A DNA stretch of 64,000 nucleotides from an uncultured Bacteroidales bacterium (GTDB taxonomy: Bacteria > Bacteroidota > Bacteroidia > Bacteroidales > Bacteroidaceae): positions 40,317 through 104,316 of the forward strand of contig CACYBB010000011.1 of NCBI GenBank assembly GCA_902772585.1, written 5' to 3'. The notes under the pieces are model-generated. The model saw only the letters and a program-made list of their open reading frames with translations, searched no databases and was not told the DNA's origin. How positions within the stretch are numbered: the stretch's first letter is position 1; each line of letters opens with the position of its first letter. Of the stretch, positions 31,185-39,990 are shown piece by piece. The translations under genes and the position numbers were made by a program.

Positions 31185-31243
31185 AGAAAAAATTCGGGTC
31201 GGTTCTCTCTTTAAACGTCGCCTGCTGATATCGGTGTCACAAA

Positions 31244-31271
31244 AAACCGCTTGAGAATTTCAAGCGGTTTT
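31244..31271 (+). terminator. Terminator after the alpha-CTD-like gene
   Basis: AAACCGCTTGA/TCAAGCGGTTT with a GAATT loop, followed by TGTTTTTTT. The stem is the same as that of the terminator at 14277-14305. Confidence 0.9.
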
Positions 31272-31278
31272 GTTTTTT

Positions 31279-31533
31279 TTACCAAGCCATCATGTCGCGT
31301 TCGTCTGGACGATGGGCCTTGCCATCCTCGCCCAACACATAGACCTGCAGGTCCTCGAAGTAACCACTGGTCTGCTCCTGCAACTTCTTCAGTTCATCCT
31401 TGGTCTCTTCGAAACCCTTGAACTCTTTGGCAGAGGCGAGGTGGTTGGTAAACTCCAGTTTCTTGTTCGCAGTGTCCAATACTGAGATCCACTCATCCTT
31501 GGTGCGGTCTCCAATCAGAAATTTCTTGCTCAT
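31279..31533 (-). CDS. Small acidic hypothetical protein
   Basis: 84 residues (MSKKFLIGDRTKDEWISVLD), soluble, helical and acidic, ending in a conserved-looking KAHRPDERDMMAW. A -7 box TACCTTTG lies on the minus strand at 31582-31589, followed by a ~50-nt leader. No domain recognised. Confidence 0.7.
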   Translation of the reverse strand: MSKKFLIGDRTKDEWISVLDTANKKLEFTNHLASAKEFKGFEETKDELKKLQEQTSGYFEDLQVYVLGEDGKAHRPDERDMMAW

Positions 31534-31581
31534 AATGTTTTAGTGATTAGTTTTTAAATGTTTTGTTTTCTTTTTCTGATG

Positions 31582-31589
31582 CAAAGGTA
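31582..31589 (-). promoter_or_regulatory. -7 promoter box of the 84-aa gene
   Basis: TACCTTTG on the minus strand, just downstream of the ATCCCGATA hairpin. Confidence 0.55.
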
Positions 31590-31595
31590 CGAAAA

Positions 31596-31631
31596 ATCCC
31601 GATACGCTATTCACATATCGGGATATTTTTT
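31596..31631. terminator. Hairpin between pgk and the 84-aa gene
   Basis: ATCCCGATA (31596-31604) pairs with TATCGGGAT (31616-31624); ATTTTTTT follows on the plus strand and TTTTTCG on the minus strand. It may end pgk transcription, 90 nt past the pgk stop. Confidence 0.65.
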
Positions 31632-31659
31632 TACGTAAACGTTATAATTTACTCACCCT

Positions 31660-31712
31660 TGAGGCTCCGCCTCGAGCAAACTCACGTTCGACAATAAAAG
31701 CAAGCTTTTACT
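31660..31712. repeat. Two small palindromes downstream of pgk
   Basis: GAGGCTCCGCCTC and TAAAAGCAAGCTTTTA lie 22 nt apart in an otherwise empty stretch. They resemble the dispersed palindromes elsewhere in the window but show no sequence match to them. Confidence 0.5.
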
Positions 31713-31720
31713 GTTCTCAC

Positions 31721-32995
31721 TTAATCGTTTCCTTTTATGGCTGCTACACCAGGCAGGACTTTACCCTCGATAGCCTCGAGCAGAGCACCACCACCAGTAG
31801 AGATGTAGCTAACCTTGTCGGCCAGACCGAACTTGTTGACACAAGCTACAGAGTCACCACCACCAATCAGTGAGAAGGCGCCCTCAGCTGTTGCCTTAGC
31901 GATAGCGTCGCCAATGGCACGTGAACCAGGAGTGAAGGTATCGCACTCGAAGACACCAGCAGGACCGTTCCACAGGATGGTCTTAGCACCCTTGATAGCC
32001 TCGGCGAATGCCTTCTGGCTCTCAGGACCAGCGTCAACACCCTCGAAACCAGCAGGAACCTTGTTGGCAGGGCAGGTGATGATCTCAGCACCGGGCTTAA
32101 CGCTCATGGTACCGAAGTCGAGACCGTTGGTAGCGGTGCAGTCAGAACCGAGAACGAGCTCTACGCCGTTCTTCTTAGCCAGTTCCTCAACGCCCAGAGC
32201 AACGTCCAGTTTGTCCATCTCAACGATAGAGTCGCCAATCTCACCACCGTGAGCCTTAGCGAAGGTGTAGGTCATACCACCGCAGAGGATGAGCTTATCA
32301 ACCTTACCGAGCAGGTTCTCGATGATACCAATCTTAGAAGATACCTTAGAACCACCCATGATGGCAACGAAAGGACGCTTGATGTTGCTGAGCACATTGT
32401 CAACAGCCTGAACCTCCTTCTCCATCAGCAGACCCAGCATCTTGTTGTCAGCGTCGAAGTAGTCGGCGATAACAGCGGTAGAAGCGTGCTTGCGGTGAGC
32501 AGTACCGAAGGCGTCCATCACGTAGCAGTCAGCGTAAGAAGCGAGCGTCTTAGCGAACTCCTTCTGAGAAACCTTCAGAGCCTTCTTAGCCTCGTCGTAC
32601 TCGGGAGTACCCTTCTCCAGACCTACGGGCTTACCCTCTTCCTCAGGATAGAAACGCAGGTTCTCGAGCAGCAGAGCCTCACCCATCTTCAGAGCCTTAG
32701 CGGCATCCTGAGCCTTAGCGCAGTCGGGAGCGAAAGCAACGGGAACGCCCAGAGCCTTCTCTACAGCCTCACGAATCTGACCCAGTGACTTCTTAGCGTC
32801 AACCTTACCCTTGGGCTTACCCATGTGTGACATGATGATGACAGCACCACCATCGTTCAGAATCTTCTTCAGGGTGGGCAGAGCACCACGGATACGGGTG
32901 TCGTCAGTAATCTTACCATTCTCGTCCAGGGGTACGTTGAAGTCTACACGTACGATTGCCTTCTTACCGGCAAAGTTGAATTCGTTGATTGTCAT
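31721..32995 (-). CDS. pgk: Phosphoglycerate kinase
   Basis: Glycolytic enzyme that transfers phosphate from 1,3-bisphosphoglycerate to ADP. 424 residues, close to the usual ~400-420 for this phylum. Signatures: [20 protein letters not shown] near the N-terminus, the hinge [11 protein letters not shown], the C-terminal nucleotide-binding [10 protein letters not shown] and GGGDSVACV. Codon use is strongly biased (runs of GCC/AAG), consistent with high expression. A -7 box TAACTTTG on the minus strand (33039-33046) lies 44 nt before ATG. No frame damage. Confidence 0.98.
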   Translation of the reverse strand: MTINEFNFAGKKAIVRVDFNVPLDENGKITDDTRIRGALPTLKKILNDGGAVIIMSHMGKPKGKVDAKKSLGQIREAVEKALGVPVAFAPDCAKAQDAAKALKMGEALLLENLRFYPEEEGKPVGLEKGTPEYDEAKKALKVSQKEFAKTLASYADCYVMDAFGTAHRKHASTAVIADYFDADNKMLGLLMEKEVQAVDNVLSNIKRPFVAIMGGSKVSSKIGIIENLLGKVDKLILCGGMTYTFAKAHGGEIGDSIVEMDKLDVALGVEELAKKNGVELVLGSDCTATNGLDFGTMSVKPGAEIITCPANKVPAGFEGVDAGPESQKAFAEAIKGAKTILWNGPAGVFECDTFTPGSRAIGDAIAKATAEGAFSLIGGGDSVACVNKFGLADKVSYISTGGGALLEAIEGKVLPGVAAIKGND

Positions 32996-33038
32996 AATGC
33001 TTTTGTATAATTAAAAGTTACTTCTTGCAAAACTTTTG

Positions 33039-33046
33039 CAAAGTTA
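33039..33046 (-). promoter_or_regulatory. -7 promoter box of pgk
   Basis: TAACTTTG on the minus strand; transcription would start about 37 nt upstream of ATG. Confidence 0.6.
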
Positions 33047-33050
33047 CAAT

Positions 33051-33089
33051 ATTTAATTGATAATTGATAATGGATAATTGATAATTTAA
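33051..33089. repeat. AT-rich TTGATAA tandem repeat
   Basis: Irregular copies of ATTGATAA/ATGGATAA between the pgk and cobW-type promoters. Similar words lie near 43075 and 63485. Simple-sequence DNA of this type is common between genes in this phylum. Confidence 0.7.
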
Positions 33090-33128
33090 GAGTTTTTTAC
33101 GAACCAATTTAAATAATGTAAGGCTGAG

Positions 33129-33160
33129 TTTGCAAAACTCATAAAAAAGGACTAACTTTG
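33129..33160 (+). promoter_or_regulatory. Promoter of the CobW-family gene
   Basis: TTTG at 33129-33132, 20 nt, then TAACTTTG at 33153-33160, 31 nt before ATG. Confidence 0.8.
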
Positions 33161-33191
33161 CACGCCAAAATAGAATAAACGAATAAATAAA

Positions 33192-34325
33192 ATGGATCCA
33201 ATCAAGAATATTCCCGTATTGCTTTTGACGGGTTATCTGGGCAGTGGAAAGACTACATTGCTGAATCGCATCCTGAAGAATCAGGAGGGTATTAAGTTTG
33301 CTGTGATTGTCAATGATATCGGCGAGGTGAACATTGATGCCGACTTGATAGAGAAGGGTGGAGTAGTAGGTCAGAAGGACGACTCGCTGGTTGCTCTGCA
33401 GAACGGTTGTATCTGTTGTACTTTGAAGATGGACTTGGTAGAGCAGTTGCGCGACATTACCCGTATGCACCGCTTCGACTATATTGTTATCGAGGCCAGT
33501 GGCATCTGCGAGCCTGCGCCTATCGCCCAGACCATTTACAGCATTCCTACGCTTGGACCAGAATACATCAAGGATGGCTATGTCCAGCTCGACTGCATCG
33601 TTACGGTAGTTGATGCCCTACGTATGCGTGATGAGTTCAAGAATGGCAACGATTTGTTGCGCAAACACATCGACGAGGAGGATATTGAGAATCTGGTTAT
33701 CCAGCAGATAGAGTTCTGCAACATGATTCTGCTGAACAAGGCTTCTGAGGTTTCGAAGGATGAACTGGCTGAAGTCAGGCAGATTATCCGTGCCATCCAG
33801 CCCAAGGCCGAAATCATTGAGTGCGACTATGGCAATGTAGAGCTGAACAAGATTCTGCATACGGAGAAGTTTAACTTCGACGAAGTAGCTACCTCAGCCA
33901 CTTGGATTCATGAATTGGAGCATGATCACGATGATGACGACGATGAGGGCGAAGCTGAGGAATATGGTATCGGTACGTTTGTTTATTACGCCCGCCGCCC
34001 GCTGAACCTTGGATTGTTCGACGAGTTCGTGGCTCGCAAGTGGCCTAAGAGCATCATCCGTGCCAAGGGCATTTGTTATTTCAAGGGCGAGGAAGATGTC
34101 TGCTATCTTTTCGAGCAGGCTGGTCGTCAGGTGTCATTGACCAATGCGGGTCAGTGGTATGCCACCATGCCGAAGGACGAGCTAGACATGATGATGGTCC
34201 AGAACGACCAGCTGCGTCGCGACTGGGACGACCAGTACGGCGACCGTATGCAGAAACTGGTGTTCATAGGCCAACATCTGGACAAGGAACAGCTTACTGC
34301 CGACCTTGACTTCTGTTTAGTGTAA
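33192..34325 (+). CDS. CobW/COG0523-family GTP-binding metallochaperone
   Basis: 377 residues. Walker A GYLGSGKT (14-21), switch region VNDIGEVNIDADLI, the CxCC metal motif NGCICCTLK, and guanine-binding NKAS in ILLNKASEVS. A metal-binding loop HDHDDDDDEGEAEE (~240) precedes the CobW C-terminal domain (FVYYARRPLNLGLFDEFV). Family members use GTP to insert zinc, cobalt or iron into client enzymes. The His/Asp loop favours zinc but the metal cannot be fixed. No zinc-uptake genes lie next to it. The 3' end overlaps the convergent YiiX-type gene by 9 nt. Confidence 0.92.
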   Translation: MDPIKNIPVLLLTGYLGSGKTTLLNRILKNQEGIKFAVIVNDIGEVNIDADLIEKGGVVGQKDDSLVALQNGCICCTLKMDLVEQLRDITRMHRFDYIVIEASGICEPAPIAQTIYSIPTLGPEYIKDGYVQLDCIVTVVDALRMRDEFKNGNDLLRKHIDEEDIENLVIQQIEFCNMILLNKASEVSKDELAEVRQIIRAIQPKAEIIECDYGNVELNKILHTEKFNFDEVATSATWIHELEHDHDDDDDEGEAEEYGIGTFVYYARRPLNLGLFDEFVARKWPKSIIRAKGICYFKGEEDVCYLFEQAGRQVSLTNAGQWYATMPKDELDMMMVQNDQLRRDWDDQYGDRMQKLVFIGQHLDKEQLTADLDFCLV

Positions 34326-34898
34326 TCTCCCAATGATTTTGATAAGTTTACGTTGTGACAACTCGGCAGGATTCGTGCCGGGTTGTCCTTCTGGTACGGC
34401 CATGCCTCGCTGAGCGTAGAATTGAATCCAGTAGTCGGTAATGTGGCCTGTGGCGTCGTGGAACGACATGGGAACAGTGGTAAATAGGCGTTTCCCTTGG
34501 CAGTCTACCATTGACAGCTGTACCAATTCAGAACAGTAGATGTCGTCATTGTCAGCCAGGAAAACAAAATCGTAGCTGCGCCCCAGATAGCGGCTGGCAT
34601 TGACCAACGACTGGCGGCTGTCTGCATGCTGGACACGCCCAATGAGATAATAGCCCTCCTGATGGCGTAGTGAGTCGAGTGGGGTTATGACGACACCCCT
34701 GTGCTTGGCCTCTATCACGCTGTCCTTGTTCATCACAATGGCTACGTGGTCTATCATGCCAGGCGTGACGTTTGTAATCTGGTTGGCTGCTGGCGCCACA
34801 TGGAACAGCAGGTCGGCTGGCTTCAGCTGCTGGGCCATGACACTGATGCCTTGCAGCATCAGCATCATGGTTAGCAGGCGTGTCATCATAGTTACCAT
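34317..34898 (-). CDS. YiiX/YebB-like NlpC/P60-type cysteine hydrolase, exported
   Basis: 193 residues from ATG at 34898, which overlaps the TonB-receptor stop (ATGGTAA), so translation is coupled. Signal peptide MTRLLTMMLMLQGISVMAQ. The permuted NlpC/P60 fold has the catalytic His in MIDHVAIVM and the Cys in IYCSELV. Relatives cut amide bonds in cell-wall peptides or lipids. It is last in the radA-to-TonB operon. Confidence 0.82.
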   Translation of the reverse strand: MVTMMTRLLTMMLMLQGISVMAQQLKPADLLFHVAPAANQITNVTPGMIDHVAIVMNKDSVIEAKHRGVVITPLDSLRHQEGYYLIGRVQHADSRQSLVNASRYLGRSYDFVFLADNDDIYCSELVQLSMVDCQGKRLFTTVPMSFHDATGHITDYWIQFYAQRGMAVPEGQPGTNPAELSQRKLIKIIGRLH

Positions 34899-36958
34899 AG
34901 ATTGATGTTGTATTTGACTCCCGCCGTCAGCCAAGTGCCAGGCTGTTGCACATTGCCATAGTCCACATACTTCTTGTTGAACAAGTTGTTGGCCTCCATA
35001 TATATAGAATAGGTGTCGGCATTCCAGGAAAGTCGTGCGTCTACGAGGTTGTAGGTGTGGTATGGCTTCACCTCGCCTGCGTTTGTGGTGTAATTGCCAG
35101 CTCGCTTTTGCAGCCGATACTTTACCCCAAGGTCGAGTCCTGCTATCAGGTGCAACTGCAGCTGGGCCACCAACTTGTGGCGTAGATACTCCAGTGTGGA
35201 CTGGGTTTGGATGTCACCCGTGCCTGCTTTGTCCTGGTCCATATAGCAATACTGGATGTTGAATGAGGAACGTTTGATGTGGAGCAACTGTTCAAGATTC
35301 AGGGTGGCAGAGGCTTCAACCCCGAGGGTGTTCACCTTCGTATAGTTGACGCTCTTCCATATTGGCTCGGCTTCTGTCGGGTCGAGAATCCAGTCTATCA
35401 TGTTGCGGCAGTGGTGGTGGAACATGCTGGCCTTCATCGTCAGCCACAGACCAGCGTACTTGACGCCGCCCTCGACGGCTCTCAGTTCTTCGGGCTTCAG
35501 GTATTTGTCTGCCTTATGACCGCCTACGCTATAATAGAGCTCGGTGAACGACGGCATGCGCAACGACTCGTTGTACGAGACATAGACCTTCCAGTTGTTG
35601 CCTATTCGATAGCTGGCGTCGATGCCCGGATAGATGGTAAACGGCATCTGGTTCCACGTATTCTTGATGGCGAGGAAACCTGCCGACAGCGTGAATCGGC
35701 TGAGCAGGATGTTATGCTCCAGGTGGAACGACAGGTTCGAGCGGTTCAGCCCCATCTTATAGTGGCTGAACGGCTCGTTCAATGGCTCACCGAGGTTGGT
35801 ACTGACGATATCTTCGTTGCGGAACTCGGCACCAAAGGCAGTACGACCGGCTATCCAATCGAAATAACTGTTCAGGTTGATGCCAAAGACATCCGTGCGA
35901 TGATGGTTGAAGGGCACCTTCGACTCGTCGCCACGTATGAGTTCGAACCTGTCGTAGGACCTATTCCAATAGATGGCGGGCTTGAAGTGCAGACGTCCGT
36001 GTGTCTCGCCTTGCAGGGCGGCATAGAGTTTGGTCGTCTTCTCGTACTGCTCGTCATATTTCGCACTATAGAAGGTGTTGGAACCAAAACCCTTGGTGGT
36101 GAGACCTGCGTGCCAGGAGAGCTGAACTTGTTCGCCATCGTAGCCACCCTGATAGAAAGCCTTTGCTCCCTGATAGTCGCTATTCAAGTGGCCTGACGCT
36201 GAACGCTGATAGCCGTCGCTTCGTGTATAGTTGGCTGAAAGACTATGGCTGTTGATGCCCACACGGCCTGCCGTCGACAGATAGCCAAAGGAGCCTGCTT
36301 CTAAGCGCATGTTCAGACCCCTCCTGACCTCCCCTAACTTAGGGGCGGCATGTGTGGTCACGATGTTGATAGCACCTACCAATGACGAGGTGCCAAACAC
36401 ACGTCCGGCAGGCCCCTCCAGCACCTCGATGCGCTCGATGTCGCTCAAGTCGCAGGGCAGGTCGAAGGCGTTGTGCCCCGTCTGCGGGTCACAGATGTTG
36501 ATGCCGTTCAGCAGGATGGTTATCTGCTCGCTCGTTCCTCCCCGGATGCCGACATCCGTCTGGGCACCGATAGGTCCGCGCTGGCGGACGTCAACGCCTA
36601 CGGTATACTTTAGCAAATCGTTAATACTTTGTACTGGCGCCGCCTGAATCTCTTCACGGCTCAGTACAGTGACCATTCTCGCTGCTTGCCCAAGTGCAAG
36701 CGGTGCGCGTGAGCCCGTCACCTCGACATCGTCGAGGGTGGCCTCCTTGTCTGGGGTGTTGGTGTCGGCATCGCCAACCACCGTCGTGCCGCCCACACTG
36801 AGGGTGTCAGTAGTGGTAACGGCTGCTGCGCGTAGGGTTGCTACGCTCAGCACGCCGATGGTGACGACACGTCCCAAACAGGCAAACAGGGCATACCCCT
36901 TCCGCGAGAAATGGCGGAAGCGGAGGGCCTTACGCTGATTGAAAAGTGGTTTATACAT
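34892..36958 (-). CDS. TonB-dependent outer-membrane receptor
   Basis: 688 residues, the size of vitamin-B12/siderophore-type receptors and smaller than SusC. The N-terminal signal-anchor region is followed by a plug domain (~75-200: EEIQAAPVQSINDLLKYTVG, GIRGGTSEQITILLNGINI, GPAGRVFGTSSLVGAINIV) and a 22-strand barrel ending in Trp. No SusD partner, so the ligand is likely a small chelate or cofactor. Residues 204-216 (APKLGEVRRGL) are encoded by a palindromic element inserted between plug and barrel (see repeat). It is in one operon with queC and a BASS transporter; a ligand linked to those genes is speculative. Confidence 0.93.
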   Translation of the reverse strand: MYKPLFNQRKALRFRHFSRKGYALFACLGRVVTIGVLSVATLRAAAVTTTDTLSVGGTTVVGDADTNTPDKEATLDDVEVTGSRAPLALGQAARMVTVLSREEIQAAPVQSINDLLKYTVGVDVRQRGPIGAQTDVGIRGGTSEQITILLNGINICDPQTGHNAFDLPCDLSDIERIEVLEGPAGRVFGTSSLVGAINIVTTHAAPKLGEVRRGLNMRLEAGSFGYLSTAGRVGINSHSLSANYTRSDGYQRSASGHLNSDYQGAKAFYQGGYDGEQVQLSWHAGLTTKGFGSNTFYSAKYDEQYEKTTKLYAALQGETHGRLHFKPAIYWNRSYDRFELIRGDESKVPFNHHRTDVFGINLNSYFDWIAGRTAFGAEFRNEDIVSTNLGEPLNEPFSHYKMGLNRSNLSFHLEHNILLSRFTLSAGFLAIKNTWNQMPFTIYPGIDASYRIGNNWKVYVSYNESLRMPSFTELYYSVGGHKADKYLKPEELRAVEGGVKYAGLWLTMKASMFHHHCRNMIDWILDPTEAEPIWKSVNYTKVNTLGVEASATLNLEQLLHIKRSSFNIQYCYMDQDKAGTGDIQTQSTLEYLRHKLVAQLQLHLIAGLDLGVKYRLQKRAGNYTTNAGEVKPYHTYNLVDARLSWNADTYSIYMEANNLFNKKYVDYGNVQQPGTWLTAGVKYNINLW
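36314..36350 (-). repeat. PKLGE palindromic element in the TonB receptor gene
   Basis: 37 bp, 30 of which match the element in radA (42853-42889). The core is CCCCTAA-C-TTAGGGG. It encodes APKLGEVRRGL in the host frame. Confidence 0.8.
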
Positions 36959-36995
36959 ATTATGTTAACTAAAAAAGAAATAGTCTGCCAGAGGA

Positions 36996-39983
36996 CTAGT
37001 AGTCAGCCTTCTTCTCGTATTCTTTGTTGTTGGCAAAGAACTTGATGACAACCTTAGGCTGATAGACGTGCGAAAGACTGCCACAATCGATGGAGATGCT
37101 ACCACCACTGGGTATATGGTCATTACTGAAATAACCGCTGGTGCCCCAAGAACCATTGTTGCCAACGATTTCTACGGAGCTCAGGGTGATGCTACTATGG
37201 TAGTTGTTGGTGATGACGACGGGACAGTTGGCAGTGACGAAGCCATCACTCTTCTGATAGTCGCCCAATCCTCTGCTGATGAGGACCTTGTCGTAGGCAT
37301 CATAGACCTTTAACTTACAGTAGTCATTATAGTCTTCCAAGTCGTAGTAGGAGCCGATAGACACATAGATGTTGGCAGAACCCTTGCCCACAGCCGTCAC
37401 ATTACCACTCTGGTCGACGGTAGCCACCTTCTCGTTGGAACTCTTCCATTCCATAGCCTTTGAGGTGTAGTTGGTGGCATGCAACTGGAACTGGGTACCC
37501 ACCTCAACCTCTGTCTCGTTGACGTCGAGGGCGAGGTATCTGTGCTGATCAATCACGATAGACTGCTCTTTCTCGTCATTCTTCACGACGATAGTCTCCT
37601 TACGCAGGGAGCCTTCGCCAGTAAAGCGCTGAACGGTAATCTTGTGATAGTAGAGACCCTTTCCCTTGCGCTCCTGCTTGCCCACGCTAATCCATGAGGC
37701 CGTCTTCACAATCTTGTAGTTGGGAGTCAGCGTATGGACGGGTAGCATGAACTCTCCACCATCCTTGCCGAAAGTCTGTTTGGTGGTGTTGCCATCGAAC
37801 AACTGGATGGTAGGATTCGTCTTCTGGGTGACGACGATAGAGTCTTTGAGTTGATTGTCGCTTCCTCCTGTCAGGTACACCACGTCCTTGCGTACCTCTT
37901 CGGTGTCGTTTTCCTTCAGATACAGCTCTACGGTATATTTATTCTCTTCGTAAGACGAACGTTTAATAGAAACCTCCACCCACGATTTACCATTCTTATA
38001 TTTGAAATCAACGTTGCTGGTTACGTTCACATCGATGCCCTGAGATTGATAGCCAGCCTCTACCTTGCGCGTTTCGACAGACATCTGTTGCATCTCGTGT
38101 TGCTCGACAATGAAGCTATACCTTATCTGAGAGTCTTCGAAATTATTGCCGTTGGGGTAATAGAGCGTGACATAGGTCCGACGAGGCTTGAGACCCTTGT
38201 TAACGCTACTCTTGAAGGTAACCTCACGCCCTTGTATGGTGGCAGACAACCATTTGGGAGCCGCACCAGTCTCCTCGTCTATCAGACGACACTTGATGTC
38301 AGTCAGCAGATTAGTCATGCGGAAGACTCTCTCCGTCTGGTCCCAGTTCAGATTCCAAGGGTTTTGTAAAATCTTATCATCGTCGAACACGGTGTTATGA
38401 TTCTGGACCACCAGGAACGAATCCTTGACAACCGATGGGTCGCTAATGGCCTTGCCATTCGAATAATAGAGCATAATCTTGGCCTTGCGAGAAGTGGCTT
38501 CGCGATAAACGGAGGAGGTGAGTACCACTGAGTCGCCAGCAGCCTTTGCCGTCACCCAATTCACTTCTTTGCCAGTAACGTGGTCGAAGGTCTTGGCAGA
38601 GATGTCCTTCATCTGTGTTTGCAACTTGAATACATGGCGCGTCTCGTCATGCTTCAAATATACGGCATCAATCTTGATATTGTCGAACACAGTGTTGTGC
38701 AACTGCGTCACAGTGAAGTTGGTCTTGATGGTGTTGGCATCAACGGTCTGCCCAGAGGGGTAGTAGAGTGTCACATGGGCACTGCGGTCAGACTTGTCCT
38801 TATGGACAGAAGCGGTGAGCACGATGGAGTCGCCAGCAGCACTGACCTTCAGCCAGGAAATATCCTCTTGGGTCTTGGCGTCTTTCACAATGGATTTGAT
38901 GTTCTTCATCGTGGCCTTCCCAGGCAGTACAACCTTGAAGGCCGTACGCGTCTGGTCGTGATGAATGGTGGCATCGGGGATGTTGACACCATCAAACACC
39001 GTATTGTGTTGCTGGGTGACCTTGAAGCTATAGGAAATCGTTGTGGAGTCGATGACTTCACCATTGTTGGGCAGATACAGAATGACCTGTGCTGAACGCT
39101 CGCTCAAGGAACTGAGTTCGTTGGCTTTCACAGTGATAGAGTCACCAGCCACTGTTGCCGTACACCAAGAGGCACGATTATGAGTATCGTTGTCAATGAC
39201 CTGCGCCTTGATGCCTTTCAGTTGGCGATCAGTCTTCACCACCTGTGCTTTTCCTTCGTAGGTCAGCGTCACAGGGTCGATGGACAGACTGTCGAGTACG
39301 GGGTTCTGATGCTGGGTGACCAGGAACATGATTTTAGCAGTGAGGTCGTCGGAAGTATCGTCACTGGTCTTGGGCGTAATCTTCACGATAGCCTGACGAA
39401 GACCCTTGGACTTGTTTTCCTCAACCTTTACGGTCAGAGCGTCGCCTGCTAAACGAGCCGTACACCACTTGACCTCGCCACTGTCCATAGGCAGCACCTC
39501 TGTCTTTACATTACTCAGTGTGCGTGGCAACTCAATGATGGAGTCATGGCGCTCGTGGGTGAACAACAACTCTGAAATATCGATACCCTCAAACTTACTG
39601 CTCTTCTTCTGGGTGACGTAGAAGACCAGCGAACTGATGGTCTGGTCCACATTCTCATTGGAAGGGTCAATATAGAGTTTTACCTTGGCCTTGCGATCAT
39701 TGATGGTTATGTTCTCTGTTAGCGTCAGGTATAAATGGTCCTTCTCGGGTCTGACTGTCAACCAGCGGCAGGTGTCGCCTGTCGTCACTTCTGTGCAGGC
39801 GACGAGGACATCCGTCATGTAGGAACTGACATCAATGGTTCTTTTCAACTCGTCAGACTCAAACGTCTGGTCCTTGATGCTGACTCCCTCAAAAGGAGAA
39901 GGATATTCGTGTTTGGGGGTACATGACAGGATGCACACCAACAAAAGCAATAGGCTAGTAATCGTAGTATGTTTCTTCATCAT
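36996..39983 (-). CDS. Large lipoprotein with tandem BACON-like repeats and one Big_2 domain
   Basis: 995 residues from ATG at 39983; the longer frame reaches into the next gene. Lipoprotein signal peptide with lipobox ILSC, so Cys21 would be lipidated. Six or seven ~85-100-residue repeats follow, each ending F.VTQ.HN and restarting VFD...I; they look like BACON/Ig-like beta sandwiches. A later part (SVETRKVEAGYQSQGIDVNV onward) holds two BACON-like units, then a Big_2 domain (VEVGTQFQLHATNYTSKAME and VTAVGKGSANIYVS) and a small C-terminal beta domain. Such proteins bind glycans or mucin at the surface. It begins 8 nt after the BASS transporter gene. Confidence 0.8.
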   Translation of the reverse strand: MMKKHTTITSLLLLLVCILSCTPKHEYPSPFEGVSIKDQTFESDELKRTIDVSSYMTDVLVACTEVTTGDTCRWLTVRPEKDHLYLTLTENITINDRKAKVKLYIDPSNENVDQTISSLVFYVTQKKSSKFEGIDISELLFTHERHDSIIELPRTLSNVKTEVLPMDSGEVKWCTARLAGDALTVKVEENKSKGLRQAIVKITPKTSDDTSDDLTAKIMFLVTQHQNPVLDSLSIDPVTLTYEGKAQVVKTDRQLKGIKAQVIDNDTHNRASWCTATVAGDSITVKANELSSLSERSAQVILYLPNNGEVIDSTTISYSFKVTQQHNTVFDGVNIPDATIHHDQTRTAFKVVLPGKATMKNIKSIVKDAKTQEDISWLKVSAAGDSIVLTASVHKDKSDRSAHVTLYYPSGQTVDANTIKTNFTVTQLHNTVFDNIKIDAVYLKHDETRHVFKLQTQMKDISAKTFDHVTGKEVNWVTAKAAGDSVVLTSSVYREATSRKAKIMLYYSNGKAISDPSVVKDSFLVVQNHNTVFDDDKILQNPWNLNWDQTERVFRMTNLLTDIKCRLIDEETGAAPKWLSATIQGREVTFKSSVNKGLKPRRTYVTLYYPNGNNFEDSQIRYSFIVEQHEMQQMSVETRKVEAGYQSQGIDVNVTSNVDFKYKNGKSWVEVSIKRSSYEENKYTVELYLKENDTEEVRKDVVYLTGGSDNQLKDSIVVTQKTNPTIQLFDGNTTKQTFGKDGGEFMLPVHTLTPNYKIVKTASWISVGKQERKGKGLYYHKITVQRFTGEGSLRKETIVVKNDEKEQSIVIDQHRYLALDVNETEVEVGTQFQLHATNYTSKAMEWKSSNEKVATVDQSGNVTAVGKGSANIYVSIGSYYDLEDYNDYCKLKVYDAYDKVLISRGLGDYQKSDGFVTANCPVVITNNYHSSITLSSVEIVGNNGSWGTSGYFSNDHIPSGGSISIDCGSLSHVYQPKVVIKFFANNKEYEKKADY

Positions 39984-39990
39984 AGTGAAT

